The translations under genes and the position numbers were made by a program. From contig NZ_RAQM01000010.1 of NCBI RefSeq assembly GCF_003610735.1, positions 124,001-188,000 of the forward strand: a stretch of DNA of 64,000 nucleotides, read 5' to 3'. The notes below the pieces were generated by a model that did no database searches, had not been told where the DNA came from, and was given only the letters and a program-made list of their open reading frames with translations. Shown one piece after another: positions 29,137-36,778 of the stretch. Origin of the DNA: Tenacibaculum lutimaris. GTDB taxonomy: Bacteria; Bacteroidota; Bacteroidia; Flavobacteriales; Flavobacteriaceae. Each line of letters starts with the position of its first letter. The first letter of the stretch is position 1.

Positions 29137-30157
29137 GAAAATTATTTTAGGAAGTATTGTAATTATTTTTTTAATTGGCGGAATTATTGGCTTTAATTAC
29201 TATCAAAAAATATTTGGAAAAGCAGTTACCAAAGACGGTGCTGTTTTTATTGGCTCAAACGCTTCTTTTACAGATGTTCAAAAACAACTTACTGATTTTG
29301 TAAAACATCCCGAAAATTTTGTTTGGGTGGCAGAAAAGAAAAAATTCACCCAACCTAAAGGAGGAAAATACTTATTAAAAAAAGGAATGAGCATGAATGA
29401 CGTGGTAAACCTTTTACGTAGCGGAAATCAAACTCCAATCACTTTATCATTTAATAATCAAGATACCTTAGAAAAGCTCGCAGGAAGAATTGCTGAACAA
29501 ATTGAAGCTGATTCTACAGCCTTATTACAGGCAATGACCAATACTAACTTTTTATCTACTAATAATTTCACAGAAAAATCAGCTCTAGGAATGTACATTC
29601 CAAATAGCTATGAGTTTTACTGGAATACTTCTGCTGAAAATTTCCGTGATAAAATGTTGCGTGAATACAATCGTTTTTGGACTTCTGCTAGATTAGAAAA
29701 AGCTAAAAAACTAAACCTTTCAAAAGAAGAGGTAATAACATTAGCTTCAATTGTTCAAAAAGAAACAGCTAAAAAAATAGAGCGTCCTATTGTTGCTGGT
29801 TTATACTTAAATAGATTAAAAGATAATTGGCCTTTACAAGCAGACCCTACCGTTATTTATGCTATTAAAGAAATTAAAGGTCATGATTTTGTTGTAAAAA
29901 GGGTTTTAAACAAAGATTTAGTTATAGACTCTCCTTACAATACTTATAAAAACACAGGACTTCCTCCTACTCTAATTGCAATGCCAGATATTTCATCTAT
30001 TGATGCTGTTTTAAACCATCAAAAACACAATTATTACTATATGTGTGCAAGTGTTGACAAGATTGGTTTTCATGAATTTGCTAACTCTTTAGCGCAGCAT
30101 AATAGAAATGCAGTAAAATATCAACAATGGATAAATCAACAAGGAATAAAGAGATAA
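29129..30157 (+). CDS. mltG: Endolytic transglycosylase MltG
   Basis: This 342-residue protein has an N-terminal inner-membrane helix (residues 5-22) and the YceG/MltG domain, with the catalytic Glu212 in SIVQKETAKK and the motif LQADPTVIYAI near 256. MltG cuts nascent glycan strands inside the chain and is thought to set their length by ending polymerisation. The product lies in the periplasm, anchored in the inner membrane. It ends the dapF-GNAT-mltG operon in a hairpin that overlaps its stop codon. Confidence 0.94.
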   Translation: MNKKIILGSIVIIFLIGGIIGFNYYQKIFGKAVTKDGAVFIGSNASFTDVQKQLTDFVKHPENFVWVAEKKKFTQPKGGKYLLKKGMSMNDVVNLLRSGNQTPITLSFNNQDTLEKLAGRIAEQIEADSTALLQAMTNTNFLSTNNFTEKSALGMYIPNSYEFYWNTSAENFRDKMLREYNRFWTSARLEKAKKLNLSKEEVITLASIVQKETAKKIERPIVAGLYLNRLKDNWPLQADPTVIYAIKEIKGHDFVVKRVLNKDLVIDSPYNTYKNTGLPPTLIAMPDISSIDAVLNHQKHNYYYMCASVDKIGFHEFANSLAQHNRNAVKYQQWINQQGIKR

Positions 30158-30170
30158 ACTCTTTATTCTT
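30142..30170. terminator. Hairpin between convergent mltG and thioredoxin-like gene
   Basis: A 10-bp stem GAATAAAGAG / CTCTTTATTC with loop ATAAA overlaps the mltG stop. The T tail is weak, so termination efficiency is uncertain. Confidence 0.55.
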
Positions 30171-30684
30171 CATAAAAGTGTTTGTAAGGTTTACCCGATA
30201 TTATTTTTAGAACATCTTTTTCTAAAGATTCAACAGGGAATTCTACAAATCTACCTAACTCTTTATTTCTTTTATAGAAAATAAAAGTAGGTACCCTAAA
30301 AACACCATAACCTTTTTCTATACCTTTTGCTTTTTTCTTGTGATCTACTGCTATTATTTCTATATTTTCCTCTGAAAAACTCGCTTGTTTTAACATTTTC
30401 AAAAGTAAAGGAATTTCACGTTTACTATCTCCACACCATAACCCAATAAATGCTTTTATTTTTACATTCTTGAGATTTTTTTGAAATGTAGAAATTAAAG
30501 TATCTTCTATTTCATATGCTTCATAACGAGGTTTAAACCAGGTACTATTGTTTGTTTCTAACAAATTATCTTGAGTAATTACTCCTGTGAATTCCCTCCC
30601 AACTTCTTGTATTTTCACAGCTCTTTTATTGGAAGAGCAAGAGAAAAACAGAGAGAATAATATTATATATATTTTTCTTCTCAT
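30163..30684 (-). CDS. Thioredoxin-fold lipoprotein with a single-Cys WCGDS site
   Basis: The start is taken at MRRKIYIILFSLFF (ATG at 30682-30684), 7 nt after the upstream receptor gene. The lipobox SLFFSCSS lipidates Cys16. The thioredoxin-like fold is seen in VKIKAFIGLWCGDSKREIPLLLKML and the cis-Pro strand YGVFRVPTFIFYKRNKELGRF. The usual CxxC is reduced to WCGDS, so the second redox Cys is missing; this variant also occurs in bacterial thioredoxin-family proteins of unknown function. It is the last gene of the receptor operon and probably acts in the periplasm, perhaps on the small Cys peptide encoded at 34119-34325. Confidence 0.75.
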   Translation of the reverse strand: MRRKIYIILFSLFFSCSSNKRAVKIQEVGREFTGVITQDNLLETNNSTWFKPRYEAYEIEDTLISTFQKNLKNVKIKAFIGLWCGDSKREIPLLLKMLKQASFSEENIEIIAVDHKKKAKGIEKGYGVFRVPTFIFYKRNKELGRFVEFPVESLEKDVLKIISGKPYKHFYEE

Positions 30685-30691
30685 TTTTACA

Positions 30692-33337
30692 CTAAATTTT
30701 GTAAACAATTTTAAACACTATGGTTCTTGGAAAAACCAACTCTGTACGCTCTCTGAATAATATATCTGAAAGACTCGAGGTTACACGTTCTTTATTATCT
30801 AACAAGTTATTCGCTTTTATTTCAAAACCCCAAGGACTATCTTCTTTTTGATAAAAAACAGAGGCATTCATTTGATTAAAAGAGTTTTTTGTTTTTGAAG
30901 TTTCATTTTGATAATAAGAGTACATGTTTTCTCCTATAAAAATCCAGTCTCCTATCTCATAATCCACCTGAAAGTCAAACTTAGTTCTATAGGAAGTATT
31001 ATTGCTAATAAAGCTATTCTTATTTACATTATAGTTTTGACTCAAAGAAACATCAAAATTAGGTCCATTAATATACACTGACTTAAACTTTAATCTTGCC
31101 GAATAACTGTCGTCATTTGCTTTTTCCTCTTGCTGATTAAATAACGTTATATAACTTCTATTTCCATAGTTAACCCCTAAAGAGGCTCTCCAGTATTTAT
31201 AATTATAAATAGTTTTAAAATCAAGAGAAAGACCTTTTTCAGGAGTTGCAATATTTATAGGGCTGTTATAAAAATAGATATTATCTGAAATAAAAGTATT
31301 CTGAATTTTATTGGTTCTTAACCTGTAACTTACTGTTGGGTAAAAACTCCATCCATAAGTTTTGAACCTTCTATAAGATAAACGAAAATAGTGATAATTG
31401 CTCTCTGTTAAGTTACTATTTCCTTGATAAATACTATTAAAGTTGATTAACTTTTTATTCCTGTTTAGTTGATTGTAGCCAGGAAAATCATTTGTTTTTC
31501 TATAATAAAAAACAAGCTTCTTATTTGCATCAAAATCCCATTCCAAATTAACACTAGGTAAAAGCTTTTGTAATGTTCTGTTTTTTTCTAATTCGAATTG
31601 CTTATTAAACCTATTATAGTTTAAATACTCTAGTTTAAATGTTAGAAAAGCATCTCCGATTAATTTTTTGTACTCTGCAAAAAAAGAAGAAAATACCTCT
31701 TTATTAGAGTTTTCACTATCAAAATCATCAAACTTATCTAACTCATCGCTTCCTATCAATTGCCCAAGGTTTGAATTATAGGTATTGAAGTATAACTCAT
31801 TTTTAACTCCAAAATACAAATGGTTTCTTGGATTCACTATCCAAAAATGTTTTAATAAAGTTTTAGCTTGATAATTCTCTGAATTTATTTTTTGTCTGAC
31901 TAAAATATGTTCTTCAGCCTGATCTATAGGTAAACTGTTTGAAAAAATATTTTGAGTACTGAACCAATTTTGACTTTCATTATTTTTTGAAAAAACAAGA
32001 TTTATCTTAGCTTGAGAAGTATGGTCTCTTGAAAACTTCTTTTCTATCTTTAAATTAGATTTTAATGATACATTATCTACCTTATCACTCAAGTTATATA
32101 GTAAATCTTCAGAATTAAAATTACTTTCAGTTTCTGACTTATTATTAGCTGAAGATATTTCTACTTTATTTTCAAACTTAATACGAACATCTTCATTTGG
32201 TTTTGATTTTAATTCTATTTTACCTAACAACATATTCTGTTTTTTATCATCAGAAACACGTCTCGTTTCCTCAATAGTATCGACTAAATAATTTTGGTAT
32301 GAACCCTCAAACGAATGCGTATTATCTTTAAGAGCTATTACGAATGCACTCCAATCATTCTTTTCACTTGTACTGAACTGTAAATTCAGCCCTCCAAATA
32401 AATGTTTATTTTCATTATACTTTTTTTCCTTTAACAATCTAACAATAGGTGAATTGTACAAAGATGAAAAGGAGTTTATATCAAAACCTCCTTCATAAGT
32501 GATATAATCTTTTACAGTAAAAGACTTATCTCCTACATTATTAAAATCTCCAATAAAGCTATAATTTATTTTTTCTGAATACCTAAACAAGGTTGGGTGT
32601 ACTACATATCTCTCTTTTACTCCTCCGCCTACTTCGATATCTCCAAAGGCAAACTTCTTTTTATCTTCTTTTAAATTAATATTTAAGGCGACATCTTCTG
32701 ACGTTTCTAAACCTTTTAATAAATCACTTTCATGATAATCTTCTATAACCTGAATCTCATCAATTACATCAGCAGGTATATTATTAACAGCTAGTTTACT
32801 ATCACCTGTAAAAAACTTTTTATTTTCAACCAATACAGTGGTTACCTTTTTACCTTTAACAGTTACATTTCCTTTTCTATCCACCTCTACTCCAGGTAAT
32901 TTTTTAAGCACTTGACGTAGCTTACGTTCTTTACCATTAACAAATGCATCTGCTCTATAGGTAGTAGTATCTTTTCTAATTTTTATCGGTTCTCTGTAAT
33001 TAATAATAACTTCTTGTAGCTCGTTTGGATCCTCTTTTAAAATAAAATCTTTAGTTATAGGCATGTTTGCAACCAAAACATCTTCTTTTAACGTGATATA
33101 GCCAATAAAACTTACCGTTATTTTATATGTTGCATTTTTCGTTAAACTTAACTTATAATTCCCTTTATCATCTGTTACTGTATAGGTAAAGCGAGCCCCC
33201 TCTGTTAAAGGTTTTGCTATAATGTTAGCATTCCCTAACATTTCATTTTCTCCTTTTACAACCCCAGAAACTATAACTTGTGCAAATATATTTTTTGTAA
33301 ACAAACAAGCCAGTACTAATAACAAACTACATCTCAT
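30692..33337 (-). CDS. TonB-dependent-receptor-like outer membrane protein with carboxypeptidase-like domain
   Basis: This 881-residue protein has a signal peptide (1-19, ending KNIFAQ). A carboxypeptidase-regulatory-like beta-sandwich lies at about 20-110 (VIVSGVVKGENEMLGNANIIAKP; YKITVSFIGYITLKEDVLV). A plug-like region follows at about 112-220 (LRQVLKKLPGVEVDRKGNVTVKGKKV; VIDEIQVIEDYHES), then a large beta-barrel ending in FKIVYKI. No TonB box can be recognised with certainty. Relatives import or export large ligands, and many pair with a GLPGLI gene, as here (GLPGLI ends 6 nt before). Ligand unknown. Confidence 0.85.
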   Translation of the reverse strand: MRCSLLLVLACLFTKNIFAQVIVSGVVKGENEMLGNANIIAKPLTEGARFTYTVTDDKGNYKLSLTKNATYKITVSFIGYITLKEDVLVANMPITKDFILKEDPNELQEVIINYREPIKIRKDTTTYRADAFVNGKERKLRQVLKKLPGVEVDRKGNVTVKGKKVTTVLVENKKFFTGDSKLAVNNIPADVIDEIQVIEDYHESDLLKGLETSEDVALNINLKEDKKKFAFGDIEVGGGVKERYVVHPTLFRYSEKINYSFIGDFNNVGDKSFTVKDYITYEGGFDINSFSSLYNSPIVRLLKEKKYNENKHLFGGLNLQFSTSEKNDWSAFVIALKDNTHSFEGSYQNYLVDTIEETRRVSDDKKQNMLLGKIELKSKPNEDVRIKFENKVEISSANNKSETESNFNSEDLLYNLSDKVDNVSLKSNLKIEKKFSRDHTSQAKINLVFSKNNESQNWFSTQNIFSNSLPIDQAEEHILVRQKINSENYQAKTLLKHFWIVNPRNHLYFGVKNELYFNTYNSNLGQLIGSDELDKFDDFDSENSNKEVFSSFFAEYKKLIGDAFLTFKLEYLNYNRFNKQFELEKNRTLQKLLPSVNLEWDFDANKKLVFYYRKTNDFPGYNQLNRNKKLINFNSIYQGNSNLTESNYHYFRLSYRRFKTYGWSFYPTVSYRLRTNKIQNTFISDNIYFYNSPINIATPEKGLSLDFKTIYNYKYWRASLGVNYGNRSYITLFNQQEEKANDDSYSARLKFKSVYINGPNFDVSLSQNYNVNKNSFISNNTSYRTKFDFQVDYEIGDWIFIGENMYSYYQNETSKTKNSFNQMNASVFYQKEDSPWGFEIKANNLLDNKERVTSSLSDILFRERTELVFPRTIVFKIVYKI

Positions 33338-33343
33338 ATAAAT

Positions 33344-34051
33344 TTAATCAACAGTTACTTTCCTTGCTTTTCTCATTAATACGACCATTCTTTCTGGTGT
33401 TATTTTTGTTGCTTCTTTCAGCTTAGGTATTTTAATATTCTTTTTGTGATTGAGTTTAATTTTTGTTGCAGTATACCTAGCAACATTTACTTTGTCTAAT
33501 TGCAATATTAACCCTGGTAATCCGCCATTTCCAGCAGGCCCAAAAGAGGCAGGAATTTCTGGTGTATACCATGCAATATAAACTATATATCTTTTATCTT
33601 TTCCTACACTAGTTCTTTTATTTAGTTGTTTTCTTATTGCCTTGTAACAAGTATAACCTTCTATTACTTTAGTATCCTCATTTAGCTCCCAACCTACCAT
33701 ATTTGGAAAACTTACTGTATATATTTTACCACCAATATCTTGAGTAACTAAAGCTTCTTTAGTAAATGAATTTTGATACCAAGTATAGTTTCCACCTATT
33801 AAGACGTCTGCTAAACGACTATACCTTTTGTTTATTGGTATGTTTTTATTTTTTTTGAAAATAGATTCACCCTTATTGTACTTTAGTGTAAATGTCTTTT
33901 GTTGCAATTCATTACCTACTCCCATTACTAAAGGGTTGTCTAAATTATTTTGCTTTATAGACTCTACATTATACGTCACCTCTCCAGTTTGGGTATAAGC
34001 TTTTATTAAAAATAAAAACCATAAGAATATAGGAAATATTTTATTTTTCAT
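33344..34051 (-). CDS. GLPGLI family protein
   Basis: This 235-residue protein has a signal peptide (1-20, KAYTQ). It contains the family name-giving motif, here slightly varied as GPAGNGGLPGLILQLDKVN near residues 178-196. It also has the core VIEGYTCYKAI (near 128), where the Cys is conserved, and YIVYIAWYTPEIPASFGP. GLPGLI proteins are periplasmic or outer-membrane-associated, restricted to Bacteroidota, and of unknown function. They often sit beside a TonB-type receptor, as here. Confidence 0.92.
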   Translation of the reverse strand: MKNKIFPIFLWFLFLIKAYTQTGEVTYNVESIKQNNLDNPLVMGVGNELQQKTFTLKYNKGESIFKKNKNIPINKRYSRLADVLIGGNYTWYQNSFTKEALVTQDIGGKIYTVSFPNMVGWELNEDTKVIEGYTCYKAIRKQLNKRTSVGKDKRYIVYIAWYTPEIPASFGPAGNGGLPGLILQLDKVNVARYTATKIKLNHKKNIKIPKLKEATKITPERMVVLMRKARKVTVD

Positions 34052-34118
34052 TCTATTTTTTTTTTAAATGACTAACGGAACTCAAAACAAGCTCCATTAA
34101 TCATTTAATATTTACCAA

Positions 34119-34325
34119 TTATCCTTTACAGTTTTGAAACTCTATATCATAAAGTACATCATACTCTGCGGCTGATAATTCATCTCCAAAAACTGCCTCT
34201 GCATCTCCTACTGCTTCACAAGCTTGTTCATGACACTTGTCACTAAAATACTGATAATCTACACTCACAGCATTAGCAGTTGTAAAAGCACCTAAAAAAA
34301 GTGCTGATAAAATTACTTTTTTCAT
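34119..34325 (-). CDS. Small secreted Cys-containing peptide, first gene of the GLPGLI-receptor operon
   Basis: This 68-residue product has a signal peptide (1-19, GAFTTANA). The mature peptide of about 48 residues is acidic and carries three cysteines (Cys31, Cys36 and Cys66) in SDKCHEQACEAVGDAEAVF and EFQNCKG. I recognise no family. Its promoter and position make it the first gene of the operon that continues with GLPGLI (67 nt gap), receptor and thioredoxin-like lipoprotein. It could be a ligand, a bacteriocin-like peptide or a metal-binding factor. The odd Cys number would leave one free thiol or permit a dimer. Confidence 0.6.
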   Translation of the reverse strand: MKKVILSALFLGAFTTANAVSVDYQYFSDKCHEQACEAVGDAEAVFGDELSAAEYDVLYDIEFQNCKG

Positions 34326-34362
34326 AATAAAAATTGTTTTTAAAATTATTTAATAAAAAAAA

Positions 34363-34388
34363 CTATGGTTTGTTATAGTCAGCCATAG
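34363..34388. promoter_or_regulatory. Small inverted repeat in the leader of the peptide operon
   Basis: CTATGG (34363-34368) and CCATAG (34383-34388) are a 6-bp inverted repeat with a 14-nt spacer. They lie in the leader between the operon promoter and the peptide gene. This could be a hairpin or an operator; evidence is weak. Confidence 0.35.
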
Positions 34389-34416
34389 CACTACCGACTA
34401 CATTGCAATGTTCTCC

Positions 34417-34446
34417 CAAAAATATAATTCCCAAACACTTACACAA
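34417..34446 (-). promoter_or_regulatory. Bacteroidota promoter of the peptide-GLPGLI-receptor operon
   Basis: On the minus strand TTG (34446-34444), 19 nt, then TATTTTTG (34424-34417) matches the -33/-7 consensus exactly in sequence and spacing. It gives a leader of about 85 nt before the small peptide gene, long enough for post-transcriptional control. Confidence 0.7.
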
Positions 34447-34543
34447 AAAAACACAACCCCTTTTGCAACTAAGGGTTTTCCCTTAACCCCAAAAGTTATA
34501 ACTTATTTTTTATATTAGCACTGAAAATTAGAAAAAGTAAACT

Positions 34544-34744
34544 ATGGAAAGAGTAAGTATTATTTTAGAGAAAATTAAGAAAGAAAGAGAAAAAGAAGGC
34601 TTATCTCAATATGAGTTTGGCAAAAAAATAGGATTGAGTCAAAATGCTTATTTTAAATTAGAAACAGGGAAAACTAGACTTGACATGTATCGATTTCTAA
34701 CTATATGTAAAGTTTTAAACATATCTCCAGAAGAATTCCTTTAA
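34544..34744 (+). CDS. Small XRE-family helix-turn-helix regulator
   Basis: This 66-residue protein is essentially one Cro/CI-type HTH domain: KIKKEREKEGLSQYEFGKKIGLSQNAYFKLETGKTRLDMYR (residues 8-48; the HTH core is SQYEFGKKIGLSQNAYFKLE), then NISPEEFL. There is no sensor domain, so it probably acts alone or as an operator-bound repressor. It is divergent from the peptide-GLPGLI-receptor operon, 218 nt from it, and may regulate it. Evidence for that is position only. Confidence 0.85.
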   Translation: MERVSIILEKIKKEREKEGLSQYEFGKKIGLSQNAYFKLETGKTRLDMYRFLTICKVLNISPEEFL

Positions 34745-34864
34745 CAAAAATTTATTTTTATTAATTTTAATAAAACATTATTAAAAAGATAACAAAACCT
34801 TGTTTTTTTTGTGTTTTAACTAAATAAAACACCAGAAAACAACTTTATACCTAATAGTTAATAA

Positions 34865-34907
34865 ACGGTAATTTATTGATTTATAATCTGTTATAAAAAA
34901 TTACCGT
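34865..34907. promoter_or_regulatory. Inverted repeat overlapping a promoter
   Basis: ACGGTAATTT (34865-34874) and AAATTACCGT (34898-34907) are a perfect 10-bp inverted repeat separated by 23 nt. The right arm abuts the -7 element at 34907. It could be a protein-binding operator or a leader structure for the secreted muramidase-like gene. Confidence 0.45.
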
Positions 34908-34914
34908 ATCTTTG
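34907..34914 (+). promoter_or_regulatory. Probable -7 element of the secreted muramidase-like gene
   Basis: TATCTTTG matches TAnnTTTG. The transcript would start near 34917, about 20 nt before the proposed ATT start. Confidence 0.5.
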
Positions 34915-34937
34915 CACCGCTAAACAGAAAGTATTTA

Positions 34938-35525
34938 ATTATCAGACATTTAGTATTAGTTATTGTAGTATTCGCATTCTTAACTAGTTTTACGGAAGCT
35001 ACAACTAAACACGAAAAAGCTGCTACTACCCCAGTGCCAGCGAACAAAATCGAAAAAGTGAATGTTCCTTTTTTATTAAATGATTTTGTTGGATTTAAAG
35101 AAGCTCTAGCTTTTAAAGAATCTCAAGGTAGATATAGGGTTATTAATGAGCTTGGCTACTTAGGGAAATACCAATTTGGTAAAGAAACTTTAAAAAGATT
35201 CCGAATTTACAACACCGACCACTTCTTAAAAACTCCTGAATTACAAGAACGTACATTTATAGCTTATTGTAAGCTAAATAAATGGATTTTACGTAAGGAT
35301 ATTAAAAGAAGCGTTGGGAAAACCATTAACGGAATAAAGATAACCGAATCTGGTATTTTAGCTGCCGCCCACTTAAGTGGTGCTGGAAATGTAAAAAAGT
35401 TTTTACGATCAAACGGAGCTATTCAATTTAACGATGCTTTTGGAACATCAATAGAATCGTATTTGAAAAAATTTGCTGACTATGATGTATCTAATATCAA
35501 AGCAAACAAAAAGCCCGTAGTTTAA
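34938..35525 (+). CDS. Secreted muramidase/transglycosylase-like protein, with a non-canonical start
   Basis: The mature part contains GFKEALAFKESQGRYRVINELGYLGKYQFGKETLKRF, as in flavobacterial peptidoglycan-hydrolase-like proteins; the Glu of FKESQGRY is a candidate catalytic acid. The first ATG, GTG or TTG in this frame is the GTG at 35034. Translated upstream without a stop, however, the frame encodes RHLVLVIVVFAFLTSFTEA, a good signal peptide ending near 35000. I therefore start at ATT 34938 (IIRHLVLV), about 195 residues. This is inferred; a base change from ATG or an error in the sequence is the alternative. The gene ends in a strong bidirectional terminator. Confidence 0.55.
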   Translation: MIRHLVLVIVVFAFLTSFTEATTKHEKAATTPVPANKIEKVNVPFLLNDFVGFKEALAFKESQGRYRVINELGYLGKYQFGKETLKRFRIYNTDHFLKTPELQERTFIAYCKLNKWILRKDIKRSVGKTINGIKITESGILAAAHLSGAGNVKKFLRSNGAIQFNDAFGTSIESYLKKFADYDVSNIKANKKPVV

Positions 35526-35544
35526 TTAAAACACACAGAAACAA

Positions 35545-35577
35545 CAAAAAAGCATCGATATTATCGATGCTTTTTTT
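35545..35577. terminator. Bidirectional terminator
   Basis: The palindrome AAAAAAGCATCGATA / TATCGATGCTTTTTT with A and T runs separates the muramidase-like gene from the convergent methyltransferase gene. Confidence 0.9.
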
Positions 35578-36280
35578 ATTTATGAATAATGAAAATTGCG
35601 GGACGCTTGTGTAAATCTGGTTTAGCGTTTTTCCACTCTTTTATCGTCAATGTTTTAATATACTCTGAAGGAAGTGTAATATCACATGCAACACAAACCC
35701 TTGTATCAGGAGATAAAGTAGCTCGTAAATCGTCTAACATTTTCTCATTCCTATAAGGTGTTTCAATAAATATTTGTGATTGATTTTTATCTTTTGATAA
35801 CTTCTCCAGATCTTTAATCGCTTTTTTTCTTTCCGATTTGTCAATCGGTAAATAACCATTAAAAGCAAAACTTTGTCCATTCATTCCTGACGCCATAATT
35901 GCCAACAAAATTGACGATGGGCCAACTAATGGTACCACTTGAATTCCTTTTTGATGTGCTAACTTCACTATACTTGCTCCTGGATCAGCTACCGCGGGCA
36001 CACCTGCTTCAGAAAGCAAGCCTACAGATATTCCTTTTTCACAAGCATCCAAATAATTCTTAGTTTCTAAATCATCAGAATACTTATCTAACAACATCAA
36101 TTGTAAAGAAGGTTGAGATTTAGTAGGAGTAATTCTTTTTATGAATCTTCGAGCCGATTTTTCATTTTCAACAATAAAATAATCTAATTGCTCTACCACT
36201 TTTTTTACCGATAATGGCATCACCTCTAAGGGTTCAGTATCTCCTAAGGTAGTAGGAATCAAGTATAATTTACCTTTCAT
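35576..36280 (-). CDS. SAM-dependent methyltransferase of the tetrapyrrole-methylase fold (RsmI-like)
   Basis: The start is the ATG at 36278-36280, overlapping the phosphatase stop by one base; the longer frame extends into that gene. The 234-residue protein has the TP-methylase SAM-binding region LVGPSSILLAIMASGMNG near 120-137 and GVPAVADPGASIVKLAHQ near 92-109. It also has LIPTTLGDTEPLEVMP at the start and FIETPYRNEKMLDDL. The bacterial relative RsmI methylates 16S rRNA C1402, but this shorter Bacteroidota form lacks the usual N-terminal motif and its target is not proven. It is coupled to the tyrosine phosphatase gene. Confidence 0.85.
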   Translation of the reverse strand: MKGKLYLIPTTLGDTEPLEVMPLSVKKVVEQLDYFIVENEKSARRFIKRITPTKSQPSLQLMLLDKYSDDLETKNYLDACEKGISVGLLSEAGVPAVADPGASIVKLAHQKGIQVVPLVGPSSILLAIMASGMNGQSFAFNGYLPIDKSERKKAIKDLEKLSKDKNQSQIFIETPYRNEKMLDDLRATLSPDTRVCVACDITLPSEYIKTLTIKEWKNAKPDLHKRPAIFIIHK

Positions 36281-36738
36281 TATTTGTTTTCTAATTTTGA
36301 AGCGATAATCGTACACACTTCGTCTAACATTTTATACACATTTTCAAAACCTTGATCTCCTCCATAATACGGATCTGGAACATTGACTGCTTCATCAGGA
36401 AACTGTTCACTTAAAATCATTTTTACTTTTTCTCGTTGCATACTGTTTTTAGACATCGCTACAATATCATCGTAATTACTTTTATCCATAGCAAAAATCA
36501 TGTCAAACTTGTCAAAATCTGCTTTTTCAAACTTTCTTGAACGTTGATTCGTAATATCTATACCATATTTATTTGCTACTTGAATAGAACGTTTATCTGG
36601 TAATTCACCTACATGATACCCAGCAGTTCCAGCTGAATCTACCTTATAAAACTCTGAAGATAACTTTGCTTGTAAAATTCCTTCTGCCAGTGGTGAACGA
36701 CAAATATTACCCAAACAAACCATTAATATTTTTTTCAT
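36280..36738 (-). CDS. Low-molecular-weight protein tyrosine phosphatase
   Basis: The start is at MKKILMVCLGNICRSPLAEG (ATG at 36736-36738). The longer frame upstream reaches into the dnaA terminator. The P-loop CLGNICRS has the nucleophile Cys8 and Arg14, and the catalytic Asp lies in VPDPYYGG near residue 120. The 152-residue protein dephosphorylates phosphotyrosine or related substrates, and in some bacteria controls exopolysaccharide kinases. No such kinase is nearby. It is the first gene of a pair with the RsmI-like gene, downstream of dnaA, an order common in flavobacteria. Confidence 0.93.
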   Translation of the reverse strand: MKKILMVCLGNICRSPLAEGILQAKLSSEFYKVDSAGTAGYHVGELPDKRSIQVANKYGIDITNQRSRKFEKADFDKFDMIFAMDKSNYDDIVAMSKNSMQREKVKMILSEQFPDEAVNVPDPYYGGDQGFENVYKMLDEVCTIIASKLENK

Positions 36739-36749
36739 CTCTATAAAAT

Positions 36750-36771
36750 AAAAAAACCTCACTTAGTGAGG
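36750..36771 (-). terminator. Terminator of dnaA
   Basis: The stem CCTCAC / GTGAGG with loop TTA (36757-36771) is followed by a T run on the minus strand, just past the dnaA stop. Confidence 0.85.
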
Positions 36772-36778
36772 CTATTCT

